DNA of 47,553 nt from an uncultured Dorea sp. (lineage in GTDB: Bacteria; Bacillota; Clostridia; Lachnospirales; Lachnospiraceae): the NCBI GenBank assembly GCA_947645355.1, contig CANSCI010000010.1, forward strand, positions 1 to 47,553, written 5' to 3'. The notes under the pieces are model-generated. The model saw only the letters and a program-made list of their open reading frames with translations, made no database searches and had not been told where the DNA came from. This document shows positions 1 through 9,494 of this stretch, in pieces. The translations under genes and the position numbers were made by a program. Each line of letters starts with the position of its first letter. The first letter of the stretch is position 1.

Positions 1-230
1 TGGAGCCCGCCAATTTTTTTTACAACCTCATCCCCGGGCCTTACATGGAGATGATACGTATTGGAAAGCTCCACCTGTGTTTTGATTTGTTTGAGATCTT
101 CTGTGGAGACGGCGCCCTTGATAGCCGCGATCGTCCCCACATTCATAAATACAGGGGTCTCAATGACCCCATGTACTGTATGCAATCTTCCTCTTTTGGC
201 AAGACCATCCTTCTTTAATAATTCATACAT
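1..230 (-). CDS. tgt: tRNA-guanine transglycosylase, N-terminal part (cut by window edge)
   Basis: Only the first 76 codons are in the window; the gene continues off the left edge. The translation starts MYELLKKDGLAKRGRL and contains TPVFMNVGTIAAIKGAVS and LSNTYHLHVRPGDEVVKKIGG, which are the N-terminal barrel strands of bacterial Tgt. Tgt exchanges guanine-34 of GUN-anticodon tRNAs for the queuosine precursor preQ1. The ATG at 228-230 is preceded by an AGGAAAAGG-type ribosome binding site and gives the usual clostridial N-terminus. The catalytic aspartates lie outside the window, so activity cannot be judged. Identity is secure from the motifs; completeness cannot be assessed. Confidence 0.93.
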   Translation of the reverse strand, partial: MYELLKKDGLAKRGRLHTVHGVIETPVFMNVGTIAAIKGAVSTEDLKQIKTQVELSNTYHLHVRPGDEVVKKIGGL

Positions 231-326
231 AGTCCTGTCACCTTTTCCTGTTATCTTTTTTCTATCCGCACAGTATGAGACATACTGCGCTTTACGCTGC
301 TTCCGGGATTCCGTCCGCAGTCATCT

Positions 327-2165
327 CTAATAATGGCACACAACCGGTATCCCGTCAGAAATCAGATCATACATCTCGGCCGCTTTGCTGGTCGGCATGT
401 TCACACACCCATGAGAACCGTGGGATTTGTATCTGCTCCCGCCGAATGCAGACTGCCAGGAAGCATCATGGAAACCAATGCCGCCGTTAAATGGCATCCA
501 GTATTTTACCGGAGATTCATAGCTGTACGTGCCGTCCGGCTTGCGCTCTCCCCGAAGGACCGCATTTCTCGTCTTGTAGGTCAGAGAATAAGTCCCCTGG
601 GGCGTAGCATTCCCTTTATTTGGATTACCTGTCACAACATCAGATTCCAGAACTACCTGACCGTCCTTGATAAAATAAGCCTTCTGATTGCTGAGGTCTA
701 CTTCCGCATAAGTACTCCCTACATCCATAGCACCATGGCTTGCAGCCCTGCTTTTATATGCCGGCTCCCTCGTTACAGTCTCCGCATTCTGGATATTTGC
801 AATAAGAGCCTCATATTCTGCCTCCTGATCCATCAGCCAGCCATATTTTCCTCCCTCTACGGTCACTGTATTTCCGGTTGCCGTAGTAAACTGGCGCGGC
901 TTTCCCTTTGTGTCGTATTTCTCCGCCAGACTGGCGATATATGTTTTCACTGCCTCCTCGTCGAAGGTCACTTCCATATTCTCATTGACCTTTACCCACT
1001 GGGCAATCACAGCTGAATCTACAACCTCCGTATTCGGATTAAAATCATACGTAACCTGCGCGCCCAGATAACTGTTCATACTCTCGGCCGCCGCCAGAAC
1101 CTCCGTTGAGTCTGAAACAAAACGCGGCAGCAGATAGACTCCGCACTCCGACAGGTTCACCTTCTCCTGAAAACCATTGAGCGCTTCTGTCAATGCCGCG
1201 TAAAACTTTTCTGCATCAATCTGAGTACCGATCACCTCCGGCACCACCTCAAATGCCGTCGTTCCAAATGCCGGATGAGCGTCCACAGACGGGGTCTGGT
1301 TCTCCGCCTGCATACATGCAAGAGAGGAAACTACTGCTGCAAGTGCAGCTTCGTCATATTTGACGCCGATGGAAGCCTGGATCTTAGGATGCTCCCACAA
1401 AGACTTCGGCCACAAAAATTTATCCTGCTTTTTCACACATTGCGTAAGCTCATCACTCGGCACATACTCAAGCGCAATATCCCTGCCCGCAATCTGTTCC
1501 GCAGCGCCGCCGGACTCCTCAAGCGTCAGTGAATAATCTGTAACCTGTTTCTTCATATATTCTTCTACCTGGCTGACATTCTGCATCGAAAAATCAGTTC
1601 CGTTTATCGTAGTGTAGAACATAAAATGGCTGTCAAAATAAAACGCAAATCCCAGATAAACAGCTGCCAGCGCCCCAAGAAAACTACCGCAGATAATAGC
1701 GGCCGTTTTCCTTCGCTTATGCCTGCGAATTGCTTTTTCTTCCTCCGTCTCTTCCACCTTCGCCTCCGGTTCCTCCTCCAGATCAATTTTCGTAAGCTCT
1801 ATCTCCTCAGAAGCTTCCTTCTCTGCTTTCTCGTTCTCAGCTTCTTCGTTCTCCAGCTCTTTCTTCCTGGATCTTTTGGCCTTTCGTGTTTTTTTCGGTG
1901 GTTTCTGTCCCTCTTCTTCCTCAGACGGGACATTTTCTTCTTGTGCTTCCGGGATTCCTTCTTCCGACGCATCAGCCTTATCCGCCTTCTCGGATTTCAC
2001 AGAACCTTCCTCTTCCACGGTCCCGGACTCTTCATTTTCTTCGTCGTTCCCGGAAAAATCCTCTTCATCGAACTCTTTATTGTCAGGCACTTTCCTGTCA
2101 AATTCCTCACTGTCAAGATCAATCTCTATAAAATCATCATCTAATCTTTTCTTTCTTTTAAACAT
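327..2165 (-). CDS. Membrane-anchored L,D-transpeptidase (YkuD domain) with peptidoglycan-binding repeats
   Basis: A 612-residue protein. Residues 1-150 are cytoplasmic, extremely acidic and then Lys/Arg/Glu-rich, with low complexity. One membrane segment follows (about 154-177, AAIICGSFLGALAAVYLGFAF), then about 300 extracellular residues resembling the paired VanW-associated peptidoglycan-binding domains (PG_binding_4) common before clostridial YkuD domains. The C-terminal YkuD domain (about 475-612) ends with the catalytic signature HGSHGCVNMP, whose Cys is the nucleophile forming 3-3 cross-links between peptidoglycan stems. Start ATG at 2165 has GGAG eight bases upstream; a TATAAT-like -10 lies at 2196-2201 (minus), with only a weak -35. 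It is divergent from aroC. The long charged cytoplasmic tail is unusual and could be a partner or regulatory site; that is inference. Confidence 0.93.
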   Translation of the reverse strand: MFKRKKRLDDDFIEIDLDSEEFDRKVPDNKEFDEEDFSGNDEENEESGTVEEEGSVKSEKADKADASEEGIPEAQEENVPSEEEEGQKPPKKTRKAKRSRKKELENEEAENEKAEKEASEEIELTKIDLEEEPEAKVEETEEEKAIRRHKRRKTAAIICGSFLGALAAVYLGFAFYFDSHFMFYTTINGTDFSMQNVSQVEEYMKKQVTDYSLTLEESGGAAEQIAGRDIALEYVPSDELTQCVKKQDKFLWPKSLWEHPKIQASIGVKYDEAALAAVVSSLACMQAENQTPSVDAHPAFGTTAFEVVPEVIGTQIDAEKFYAALTEALNGFQEKVNLSECGVYLLPRFVSDSTEVLAAAESMNSYLGAQVTYDFNPNTEVVDSAVIAQWVKVNENMEVTFDEEAVKTYIASLAEKYDTKGKPRQFTTATGNTVTVEGGKYGWLMDQEAEYEALIANIQNAETVTREPAYKSRAASHGAMDVGSTYAEVDLSNQKAYFIKDGQVVLESDVVTGNPNKGNATPQGTYSLTYKTRNAVLRGERKPDGTYSYESPVKYWMPFNGGIGFHDASWQSAFGGSRYKSHGSHGCVNMPTSKAAEMYDLISDGIPVVCHY

Positions 2166-2281
2166 AGACCTTACTCCTTTTTTTCACACGACTTTATTAT
2201 AATATGCCTCTCTGCAAAAGTACAGTCTTAAATACAGAAAAAATATGAAGATTTATTGAAGATTGTCTGAATATTCCGCCA

Positions 2282-2310
2282 TTGCACTTTCGCCGCCACG
2301 CTACTATAAT
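2282..2310 (+). promoter_or_regulatory. Sigma-A promoter of aroC
   Basis: TTGCAC (2282-2287), a 17-base spacer and a perfect TATAAT (2305-2310) read towards aroC, whose start is 44 bases beyond the -10. Its position shows that an upstream in-frame ATG inside the promoter region is not the translation start. Confidence 0.85.
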
Positions 2311-2353
2311 AAAAAGAAAGATAAAATCATCTATCACAAAAGGAGTATTTCAC

Positions 2354-3457
2354 ATGGCAGGATCAACGTTCGGAACATTTTATAAGGTCACTACCTGGGG
2401 GGAATCCCACGGACCGGCAATCGGCGCAGTGATCGACGGATGCCCCGCAGGCCTTCCCCTCACGGCGGAGGATATTCAAAGCTTCTTAGACCGGCGGCGG
2501 CCGGGTCAGAATAAATATGCCTCGTCCAGAAAAGAAAGAGATCAGGCACAAATTCTTTCAGGCGTATTCGAAGGGCACACTACCGGCACCCCCATCTCCA
2601 TTATGATAAATAATGTAGACCAAAACCCTCATGACTATGAGCAGATCAAAGACTGCTACCGTCCGGGACACGCCGACTATACCTTCGATGCCAAATACGG
2701 CTTCCGGGATTACCGGGGCGGCGGACGTTCCTCCGGCCGGGAGACGATCGGACGTGTTGCCGCAGGTGCCGTAGCCTCCCGGATTCTGGCAAAACTTGGG
2801 ATAGAAATCACAGCCTTCACCCGCTCCATCGGTGATATCACTGTCCCCGATTCCGCCTGCCGCTATGAACAGATCTGCCAAAATGCTCTGTACATGCCCG
2901 GCAATGATTACGCCGAAAAAGCATCTGCTTACCTGGAAAAATGCATCAAAGAATCTGATTCCGCCGGCGGCATCGTCGAATGCCGGGTAACCGGCCTGCC
3001 CGCCGGAATCGGTGAGCCGGTCTTCTGCAAATTAGACGCTGCCCTTGCAGGCGCCGTCATGTCCATAGGGGCTGTCAAAGGCGTGGAGATCGGAGACGGA
3101 TTCGGCGCTGCCGCCTCCACAGGGAGCAGCAACAATGATTCCTTCCGCATGAAAGACGGAAAGCCAACCAAAGAGACCAACCGCTCCGGCGGCATCCTCG
3201 GCGGCATCAGCGACGGAAGCCCCCTGATTCTCCGGGCAGCCGTAAAACCAACGCCCTCCATCTCCCTGGAACAAAAAACCGTAACCCGGGACGGCCGAAA
3301 CACTGCCATATCCATCACTGGACGCCACGACCCTGTGATCGTTCCCAGAGCCGTTGTAGTCGTAGAATCTATGGCAGCCGTCACTTTGGTGGATCTTCTG
3401 ATGCAGAATATGTCTTCAAGACTGGAATCTATAACGAAATTCTACAAAAGGCACTGA
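2354..3457 (+). CDS. aroC: Chorismate synthase
   Basis: A 367-residue protein, the normal size for bacterial AroC, which converts 5-enolpyruvylshikimate-3-phosphate to chorismate using reduced FMN, the last shared step of aromatic amino-acid synthesis. Visible family motifs are GTFYKVTTWGESHGPAIG at the N-terminus, RPGHADYTFDAKYG, and GGGRSSGRETIGRVAAGAVA (FMN/substrate site); near the C-terminus is GRHDPVIVPRAVVVVESM. I start it at the ATG at 2354 because AGGAG lies at 2341-2345 and MAGSTFGTFYK is the family N-terminus. It is monocistronic and convergent with the ABC genes. No clear terminator separates the 3' ends. Confidence 0.97.
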   Translation: MAGSTFGTFYKVTTWGESHGPAIGAVIDGCPAGLPLTAEDIQSFLDRRRPGQNKYASSRKERDQAQILSGVFEGHTTGTPISIMINNVDQNPHDYEQIKDCYRPGHADYTFDAKYGFRDYRGGGRSSGRETIGRVAAGAVASRILAKLGIEITAFTRSIGDITVPDSACRYEQICQNALYMPGNDYAEKASAYLEKCIKESDSAGGIVECRVTGLPAGIGEPVFCKLDAALAGAVMSIGAVKGVEIGDGFGAAASTGSSNNDSFRMKDGKPTKETNRSGGILGGISDGSPLILRAAVKPTPSISLEQKTVTRDGRNTAISITGRHDPVIVPRAVVVVESMAAVTLVDLLMQNMSSRLESITKFYKRH

Positions 3458-3544
3458 TTCATGAAAAATTTTTACAATATTCATTTTACCCCTGGCATCC
3501 AAAAATGCAGTCGGAAATCTATTTTTAGTTTCCTCTTTCTTCAC

Positions 3545-4348
3545 CTACAGATTCCCCGCGCTGATCTCATCCATGATCCTCTGGTAGAATTCTTCCCTGC
3601 TGCCCTCCCGGCGGAGTTCCTTTTTCACCGCCCCGTCTTTCAGCATCAGGATCCGGCTGCAATAGCTTGCCATCTCCGGATTATGAGTTACAAGGATGAT
3701 TGTCTTGTTCATCTTCCTGTTAATATCCTCCATCGCCTTATTTACAATATCACCTGACCTGGCATCCAGATTCCCGGTAGGTTCGTCCGCAAGGATCACC
3801 CCCGGATTATTGCAGAGCGCACGGCAGATGGCAACCCTCTGCTTCTCTCCACCGGACAGCTCATAAGGATTCTTTCTGAGTAGGTGCCCAAGCCCGAACT
3901 GCCCCGCCAGCTTCTCCACGACCGAAGCTGCCTGATCAGGATCCGCCTTATCAAGGATCATGGGGAGCATAATATTCTCCTCCACCGTCAGACTGTCCAT
4001 CAGATAAAAATCCTGGAACACAAATCCGATCTCTCTCCTGCGGATATCGGACAGCTCATCCTTCCACAGCTCCCTGGAATTTCTTCCCTTGAACAAAATG
4101 TCTCCTCCGGTAGGCAGGTCAATCAGCCCCAACACCTTCAAAAGCGTCGTCTTCCCGCAGCCGGATTTCCCGATAATCCCCACATATTCTCCCTCATAGA
4201 TAGTAAAATCCAACCCTTTAAGAACCTCTGTCTGCTCATTCTCCCCCCAAAAATAACTTCTGTGGAGATCATGCACTTCCAATATCTTCTTTAACTCCTG
4301 TTCCTCTATTTCCTGTCCTTGTATTTCCTGCTCTCTTACTTTTTCCAT
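3545..4348 (-). CDS. ABC transporter ATP-binding protein (MacB/BceA type)
   Basis: A 267-residue ATPase that pairs with the permease upstream; the reading frames overlap by 13 bases, implying translational coupling. Walker A is [12 protein letters not shown] (about 58-69), the Q-loop [13 protein letters not shown], the ABC signature [15 protein letters not shown], Walker [13 protein letters not shown], and the H-loop [10 protein letters not shown]. The pattern is that of LolD/MacB/BceA ATPases serving FtsX-fold permeases, which act as mechanotransmitters or move antimicrobial peptides and lipoproteins. A short Glu/Gln-rich N-terminal extension ([13 protein letters not shown]) precedes the domain. 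No two-component system is adjacent, so a Bce-type peptide resistance role is only one possibility. Confidence 0.93.
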   Translation of the reverse strand: MEKVREQEIQGQEIEEQELKKILEVHDLHRSYFWGENEQTEVLKGLDFTIYEGEYVGIIGKSGCGKTTLLKVLGLIDLPTGGDILFKGRNSRELWKDELSDIRRREIGFVFQDFYLMDSLTVEENIMLPMILDKADPDQAASVVEKLAGQFGLGHLLRKNPYELSGGEKQRVAICRALCNNPGVILADEPTGNLDARSGDIVNKAMEDINRKMNKTIILVTHNPEMASYCSRILMLKDGAVKKELRREGSREEFYQRIMDEISAGNL

Positions 4349-6996
4349 GCCTGTTTCCCCTCAACCTTTCTGATCACATAATACTGAAGCACCAACATTG
4401 CCAATACCTGAACTGCAGCATAGATCACTGCCTCAGCGGCCATAATCTGCAGATACCGCGTCATATCCGACTCCGTAAAATGGCGGAGCCGCCATACAAG
4501 AACCGTAAATACCGGCACAGTCACTGCCGTAATCCCAAGAGGAATCCATACAAAACGGCTGATCTCCTTTTTCATAGACTGTATCCGTTCCTTCTGGGGC
4601 ATTCCCATATAGTCCAGGAATTCATACCGGTTCTTTGTCTCCGACAGTTCGGATTGCACCTTCATATACAAGATCAGCAGGCTGATCAACAGAAGGATCA
4701 CTACAATAAACCCGTTGGAGATCTCCTTTAACAGCCGCTCCGCCTCTTTCTCGGATACCGTTTCTTCCTTCCCATAATAAGACAGCACATTACTGTCATA
4801 ATGCTCATCTGCCTTATGGTTTGCCTTGAACACAGCCAGTACGTCCTCCACCTTTTTAGGGTCCGCGCCATTTAACCGGATCAGCACCAAACGTGTAGGC
4901 CACTCACGGATATTTTCCCACTCCCCGGCAAGCTCCGGCGGTACTTCTTCCCCGGTAGCATTGTCAATATGCTTCCAGTTATCCTTCACCGATTCAAAAT
5001 ATGCATCCGAAAATACCACCACATTCTCATGCAGCCCTTCCCGGAATACGCCGACCAGCGGCCCTGTTTCAGACCCTGCGATCGTACGCGGCACGTAGAT
5101 CTTGTCCCTGGACAAAAACCAGTACCCGTCCAGCGGCTGTCCAATAAAAATATGCGGATTCGTCCTTTCCATATAATAATCCAGCGGCTTGGCGTTATCC
5201 CCGATATCCTGCTGGTAGACTACATAGATCCTTTTTCCCTCGTCATCCAGTTGGGGAAGCTTCACCTCTTCCTGTGCCACCAGCTTCTTTAACTCATAGT
5301 AGGTCGATTCCGAGATCCCGATATTCTGTCCCTGCGGCAAGATACACTGGCGGATATCCTCGATCCTGAGTGTCCGGTCCACCGTCGTGGCACGCACCAT
5401 AGGATAGGTCAGCGCCTCGGCCCCATATCCTTCGATCTCGTCGATCAGCTCCTCATCCTCGCTGTTCGCCATACAGACATAATCATATGGAAGCTCCTTC
5501 TCTGGCTCCGGCGCGATCATGATCGCTATGGCATCCTTAGAAAACAGGACAAATGCAAAAATATGTATGATCGCCAGCAAAAAGACATACCGGTTGGCCC
5601 GCTGGAATTTGTGGTAGAGCATCTGGTTTGGGATCAACTTCTGACAGTAACTTCTCCTGTGCCTCCTTCTTCGCTTAAGGAAGGCTCCCCAGCCATTCCG
5701 AAGCATAAAATACAGCCCGAGGATGAACAAAATGACAACTTCGGCACCTTCGGCAGCCTCTATCCTGGAAAACGCTATAAATGCACTCACTGCAAGTACA
5801 ATGCCGGCCGCCAAACCCAGATAACGCAGCTTCCCCGGCATCTTCTCCCTTGCCACATCGGTGCTTTTCATCTTCATGACATTTGTCTCCCTGTACACGG
5901 CAAAAGTAAATAAAAACGCCAGGGCAAATACTACCAACACCATGACCAGTGTTTTCCCGTAAGTGCCGGCCGTAACTGTGCCCAGCACGATCCGTCCGGC
6001 AAGCAGAACACCCGCAGTCTTGCGAAACGCAAACAACAGTATATTTCCTACGATCAAGCCCCCGGCCATTGACAGCACAACGCTGGCCGCCAGCTCAAAT
6101 CCCACCAGCAGCTTCATAGCCTTCTGCCGGATGCCGAGCATCAGCAGAAGGCCAAAGCTCTTCATACGGTTTTTCAGATAATACGTTAAAATATAGGTAA
6201 TCAAAAAGACTGCCAGCACGGTAAATACGAGAAAGAAATTCATAAGCACTGCGTCCACACCACGCCCGTTGTAGAACTTCCCGTGAGTATTCATCCCGCT
6301 CAGAAGTTCCTGCATACCGGAGCTTACGAACAAAAGTCCGCAGGACACCGACCCGGCTGCTGCCAGCAGGCGGTAGTCCTTTTCGCTGTGCTGAAAGTTC
6401 TTCCAGGCCACCCGGTAAAAGTCCCTGGAATACTTTCCGTCAAATTTAAGACGTACAGCTTTTTCCTTTTTAAACTGTTTTCTGGCCTCTTTTCGTTCTT
6501 TCTCCTGGCGGGAAGCCTCGTTCCATGCTTCCGCCATCTTGCCGCCCACGGTGATAAATCCATAGAACATAAACAAGAGCGGCGGATACACATAGGTAAG
6601 AAGTGTATCCCCGCCGTCCCCCAACGTAGAAAAGTAAACAGGAATGCAGGAAGCTACAGTTGCAATTGCCGGCAGCCGGTCTGCATAACTCTTCCCTGTC
6701 AGATTCAGGAGCAGGTGCAGCAATAAAAGTATCTGAACCGCTACCATAAAACTAAGTTCCACGCACAGTGCAATGCCCCAGGAATTCACATCATTCTCCG
6801 TCAGGCCAAAAGCCGCAAAATCCCCGCCGAATTTATCCGCCCGGAAGACCGCGATGGGATCCCTGTACATCCGGTACAGGTACATTATTGCATTGTACCG
6901 ACTCTCACCTACGGTGAGCCACGGAAACAAACACAAAATCTGTGCCAGTATATCCATTACAATATAGGTAATTCTTTTTCCGGTATATTTTTTCAC
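4336..6996 (-). CDS. FtsX-like ABC transporter permease
   Basis: An 886-residue membrane protein, partner of the ATPase that follows. I count about 14 hydrophobic segments: four near the N-terminus (within 1-150), a Lys/Arg/Glu-rich cytoplasmic linker (about 155-190), seven in the middle (about 205-490), a large extracellular domain (about 500-760, containing VYQQDIGDNAKPLDYYMER), and three at the C-terminus (about 765-880). The large domain between late membrane segments recalls BceB-type permeases, but the N-terminal four-helix block is extra. Start is GTG at 6996 with GAGGA seven bases upstream. It lies 19 bases after the nucleoside-kinase-like gene. The substrate is unknown. Confidence 0.88.
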   Translation of the reverse strand: MKKYTGKRITYIVMDILAQILCLFPWLTVGESRYNAIMYLYRMYRDPIAVFRADKFGGDFAAFGLTENDVNSWGIALCVELSFMVAVQILLLLHLLLNLTGKSYADRLPAIATVASCIPVYFSTLGDGGDTLLTYVYPPLLFMFYGFITVGGKMAEAWNEASRQEKERKEARKQFKKEKAVRLKFDGKYSRDFYRVAWKNFQHSEKDYRLLAAAGSVSCGLLFVSSGMQELLSGMNTHGKFYNGRGVDAVLMNFFLVFTVLAVFLITYILTYYLKNRMKSFGLLLMLGIRQKAMKLLVGFELAASVVLSMAGGLIVGNILLFAFRKTAGVLLAGRIVLGTVTAGTYGKTLVMVLVVFALAFLFTFAVYRETNVMKMKSTDVAREKMPGKLRYLGLAAGIVLAVSAFIAFSRIEAAEGAEVVILFILGLYFMLRNGWGAFLKRRRRHRRSYCQKLIPNQMLYHKFQRANRYVFLLAIIHIFAFVLFSKDAIAIMIAPEPEKELPYDYVCMANSEDEELIDEIEGYGAEALTYPMVRATTVDRTLRIEDIRQCILPQGQNIGISESTYYELKKLVAQEEVKLPQLDDEGKRIYVVYQQDIGDNAKPLDYYMERTNPHIFIGQPLDGYWFLSRDKIYVPRTIAGSETGPLVGVFREGLHENVVVFSDAYFESVKDNWKHIDNATGEEVPPELAGEWENIREWPTRLVLIRLNGADPKKVEDVLAVFKANHKADEHYDSNVLSYYGKEETVSEKEAERLLKEISNGFIVVILLLISLLILYMKVQSELSETKNRYEFLDYMGMPQKERIQSMKKEISRFVWIPLGITAVTVPVFTVLVWRLRHFTESDMTRYLQIMAAEAVIYAAVQVLAMLVLQYYVIRKVEGKQAWKK

Positions 6997-7015
6997 CAGC
7001 TTATCCTCTCATCTT

Positions 7016-8695
7016 CTAAATATTAAAGCATCCGCCGCCGATAAACTCCCTCAAAAGCGAATTAGTCGGCACATTCTCACTGCCGATCCCTACAAAATAA
7101 TCCAGGAATTTCAGCAGTCTCTTGGCCTCCATATACTCCGGCACACTCCGGTCAAACCCGAACAAAAGCGCCTCCACATAAGGCTTAAGCACTGCCAGCT
7201 CATAGATCAACGCTGAGTTGAACATCACATCGGCCTCCTCCTGATACGGAAAGATATTGCGCTCTTCTCCTCTGCGCACCGACGGCCACATACGGATGGT
7301 CCGCTCCGCAGACGACCCCCTGGTCCTCGCATCCCGGACAATTCGCCGAAGGAGACGTCCGTCTGTTGTCGGAATCCGGTTATGCTCATCCACATTCAGC
7401 TGCGTAAGGGCGCTGATGTAGATCTTGAACTTATTTTCGTCCGGCAGGCTCTCTGTAAGCTTCGGATTCAGACAGTGGATCCCTTCGATCACAAGAACCT
7501 CATTTTCCTCCAGCTTTTTCGTCTCTTTCCCGAACTCCTTATGTCCTGTCACGAAATTAAACCTGGGGATCACAACCTCCTTCCCGGACAACAGTTCCTG
7601 AAGCTGCCGGTTGAACAACTCTACATCTACTGCCTCCAGGCACTCATAATCATAATTCCCGTTCTCGTCCTTCGGGTTTTCCTCCCGCTCCACAAAGTAA
7701 TTGTCCACTCCGATGGGATAAGGCGCCAGCCCATTCGCCCGAAGCTGGACAGACAAACGATGGGAGAACGTGGTTTTTCCAGAGGAGGACGGACCCGCGA
7801 TCAGGATAAATTTAAGCTCCGGCCTTGCCGCGATGACAGCCGCAATCTCTGCGATCTTCTTCTCCTGCAGTGCCTCCTGCACCAGCACAGTCTCCATCAT
7901 GTTGCCTCTGGTGATCTTATCGTTCAGCGCGCCTACAGTCTCAATACCCTGCATATCCCCCCATCTGGTAGCCTCCTTAAGTACCTGGAATAATTTATTG
8001 TGGGGCGCAAATTCCGGCACCGTCCCCGGCTCAGACTTCTCTGGCATCTGGATCACAAAACCATCGTCATAGAGATACAATTTGAAATACCTCAGATACC
8101 CGGCATCCGGCACCATGTAACCATAGTAATAATCTTCAAATTCATTCATGCTGTAGATATTGACCTTTGACACCCGCCGATATGTAAAAAGCTTTTCCTT
8201 GTCATACATGCCGTGCTGACGAAATGCAGTGATAGCGTCATCGGTATTGATCGTCTTCTTCTGGATGGGCAGCTTCCTGTCTACCATTTCATGCATCCGT
8301 TTCTCTACCTTGTCAAGGAATTCCTGGGTGAGGGCGATCTCCCCTTCGATCGTACAGTAATACCCGTGGCTGACAGAATAGTGTATCCGCACTTTTCTGA
8401 TATTCTCATGGTGCGCCGCGTCATAGACCGCCTTCACCATCATCAGACACATACTTCTTCTGTAGGTCTGGTGCCCGATCTCACCCGCAGTAGTCTCAAA
8501 TTCCAGCGTGCAGTCCCCTTTCACAGTTTTATGCAGTTCCTGAAGCTTGCCGTTTGCAATCACAAGCACAATGTCACTGTCATAATCCTTCTGGTACTCC
8601 TGCGCGATCTGCAGATACGGCGTCCCTTCCTCAAACTTGCGCACTTCACTGCCAATCTTCACCTGATACATCCTTTTCTCCATCTTCCGTCCCAT
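7016..8695 (-). CDS. Nucleoside (uridine) kinase-like protein with threonyl-tRNA-synthetase-like N-terminus
   Basis: A 559-residue fusion protein. Residues about 8-70 form a TGS-like domain. About 70-200 resemble the editing/SAD region of threonyl-tRNA synthetase (YDAAHHENIRKVRIHYSVSHG). About 290-500 are a P-loop kinase of the uridine kinase/phosphoribulokinase family, with Walker A GPSSSGKTTFSHRL and the following IGVDNYFVERE and VLVIEGIHCLNP motifs. This architecture is widespread in Firmicutes and Thermotogae and usually labelled nucleoside kinase; the real substrate is not established by sequence. Three in-frame ATGs lie close together (8695, 8683, 8671); AGGA sits seven bases before the first, which I use. 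It follows the Nif3-like gene by 24 bases. Confidence 0.85.
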   Translation of the reverse strand: MGRKMEKRMYQVKIGSEVRKFEEGTPYLQIAQEYQKDYDSDIVLVIANGKLQELHKTVKGDCTLEFETTAGEIGHQTYRRSMCLMMVKAVYDAAHHENIRKVRIHYSVSHGYYCTIEGEIALTQEFLDKVEKRMHEMVDRKLPIQKKTINTDDAITAFRQHGMYDKEKLFTYRRVSKVNIYSMNEFEDYYYGYMVPDAGYLRYFKLYLYDDGFVIQMPEKSEPGTVPEFAPHNKLFQVLKEATRWGDMQGIETVGALNDKITRGNMMETVLVQEALQEKKIAEIAAVIAARPELKFILIAGPSSSGKTTFSHRLSVQLRANGLAPYPIGVDNYFVEREENPKDENGNYDYECLEAVDVELFNRQLQELLSGKEVVIPRFNFVTGHKEFGKETKKLEENEVLVIEGIHCLNPKLTESLPDENKFKIYISALTQLNVDEHNRIPTTDGRLLRRIVRDARTRGSSAERTIRMWPSVRRGEERNIFPYQEEADVMFNSALIYELAVLKPYVEALLFGFDRSVPEYMEAKRLLKFLDYFVGIGSENVPTNSLLREFIGGGCFNI

Positions 8696-8719
8696 CCTTT
8701 CTTCCTGTTTTAAAACCTC

Positions 8720-9490
8720 TTACATAATGATAAATGGGCGGCTGACCGGCGCACCGATCACATCTGCCCCGTCAATGTGCAGTTCCAGATATTTTATTAC
8801 ATCCTCTATAAATATATGCTCGATCCCGTAATGTCCGCCGTCAATAATGCACAATCCCTGTGCCGCTGCGTCAATCCCCTCATGGTGTCCGATATCTCCG
8901 GTAATGAGCACATCCGCCCCTTTCTCAATCGCCGCGCCGATCACACTTTTCCCGGAACCCGGACAGATGGCCGCCCGTTTAATCTCATGGTCCAGGCTGC
9001 CAAACACCTTCACATGCTCCAGGGAAAATGCTTCCCGCACAAGAGCCGCACACTCTCTCAGAGGCAGAGGAGCCTCCAGGCAGCCGATCCTCCCAAGCCC
9101 TTCCTCAGCTGCCGTAACCTCCAGCACACAGGCATTTCTAAGCTTTATCCGTTCCCCTGCAAGCCTGCCCATCCGCAGCACGTCATAGTTAGTGTGCATA
9201 GCATAGTAAGAGATGTCCTTCTGAATCAGACGGATCAGCCTGCGCCCGATAAAATCCAGATTATTCACCCGTCTCATACTGCCGTAGATCAGCGGGTGAT
9301 GGGTCACAAGCATATCCGCGCCTGCCCGTACAGCATCCTCGATCACTTCATCCGTGGCATCCACAGCCACATAGATCTGCCCCACCTCTTTGTCATCCCT
9401 GCCCGCCAAAAGCCCTACATTATCCCCGGAGACCGCATAATCCCCCGGATAAGCCTTCTCAATCACATTGATCACGTCTCTGCACAACAT
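8720..9490 (-). CDS. Nif3-like dinuclear metal-centre protein (DUF34, YqfO family)
   Basis: A 256-residue protein. The N-terminal half has SGDNVGLLAGR and MLVTHHPLIYGSM, whose histidines are metal ligands in the family, and the C-terminal half has ADVLITGDIGHHEGIDAA and GHYGIEHIFIED. Family members form toroidal hexamers with two metal ions; a GTP cyclohydrolase I-like activity has been proposed for some, but the physiological role is unsettled. It lacks the middle PII-like insert of Bacillus YqfO. I choose the ATG at 9490 because GGAGGG lies seven bases upstream; the upstream ATG at 9505 has no site. It starts four bases after trmK stops, the same yqfN-yqfO order as in Bacillus. Confidence 0.93.
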   Translation of the reverse strand: MLCRDVINVIEKAYPGDYAVSGDNVGLLAGRDDKEVGQIYVAVDATDEVIEDAVRAGADMLVTHHPLIYGSMRRVNNLDFIGRRLIRLIQKDISYYAMHTNYDVLRMGRLAGERIKLRNACVLEVTAAEEGLGRIGCLEAPLPLRECAALVREAFSLEHVKVFGSLDHEIKRAAICPGSGKSVIGAAIEKGADVLITGDIGHHEGIDAAAQGLCIIDGGHYGIEHIFIEDVIKYLELHIDGADVIGAPVSRPFIIM

Positions 9491-9494
9491 ACTT

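Noticed and set aside
333-1016. 227-codon frame on the plus strand opposite the L,D-transpeptidase
   Set aside because: Antisense shadow of a well-supported gene, low-complexity translation and no ribosome site.
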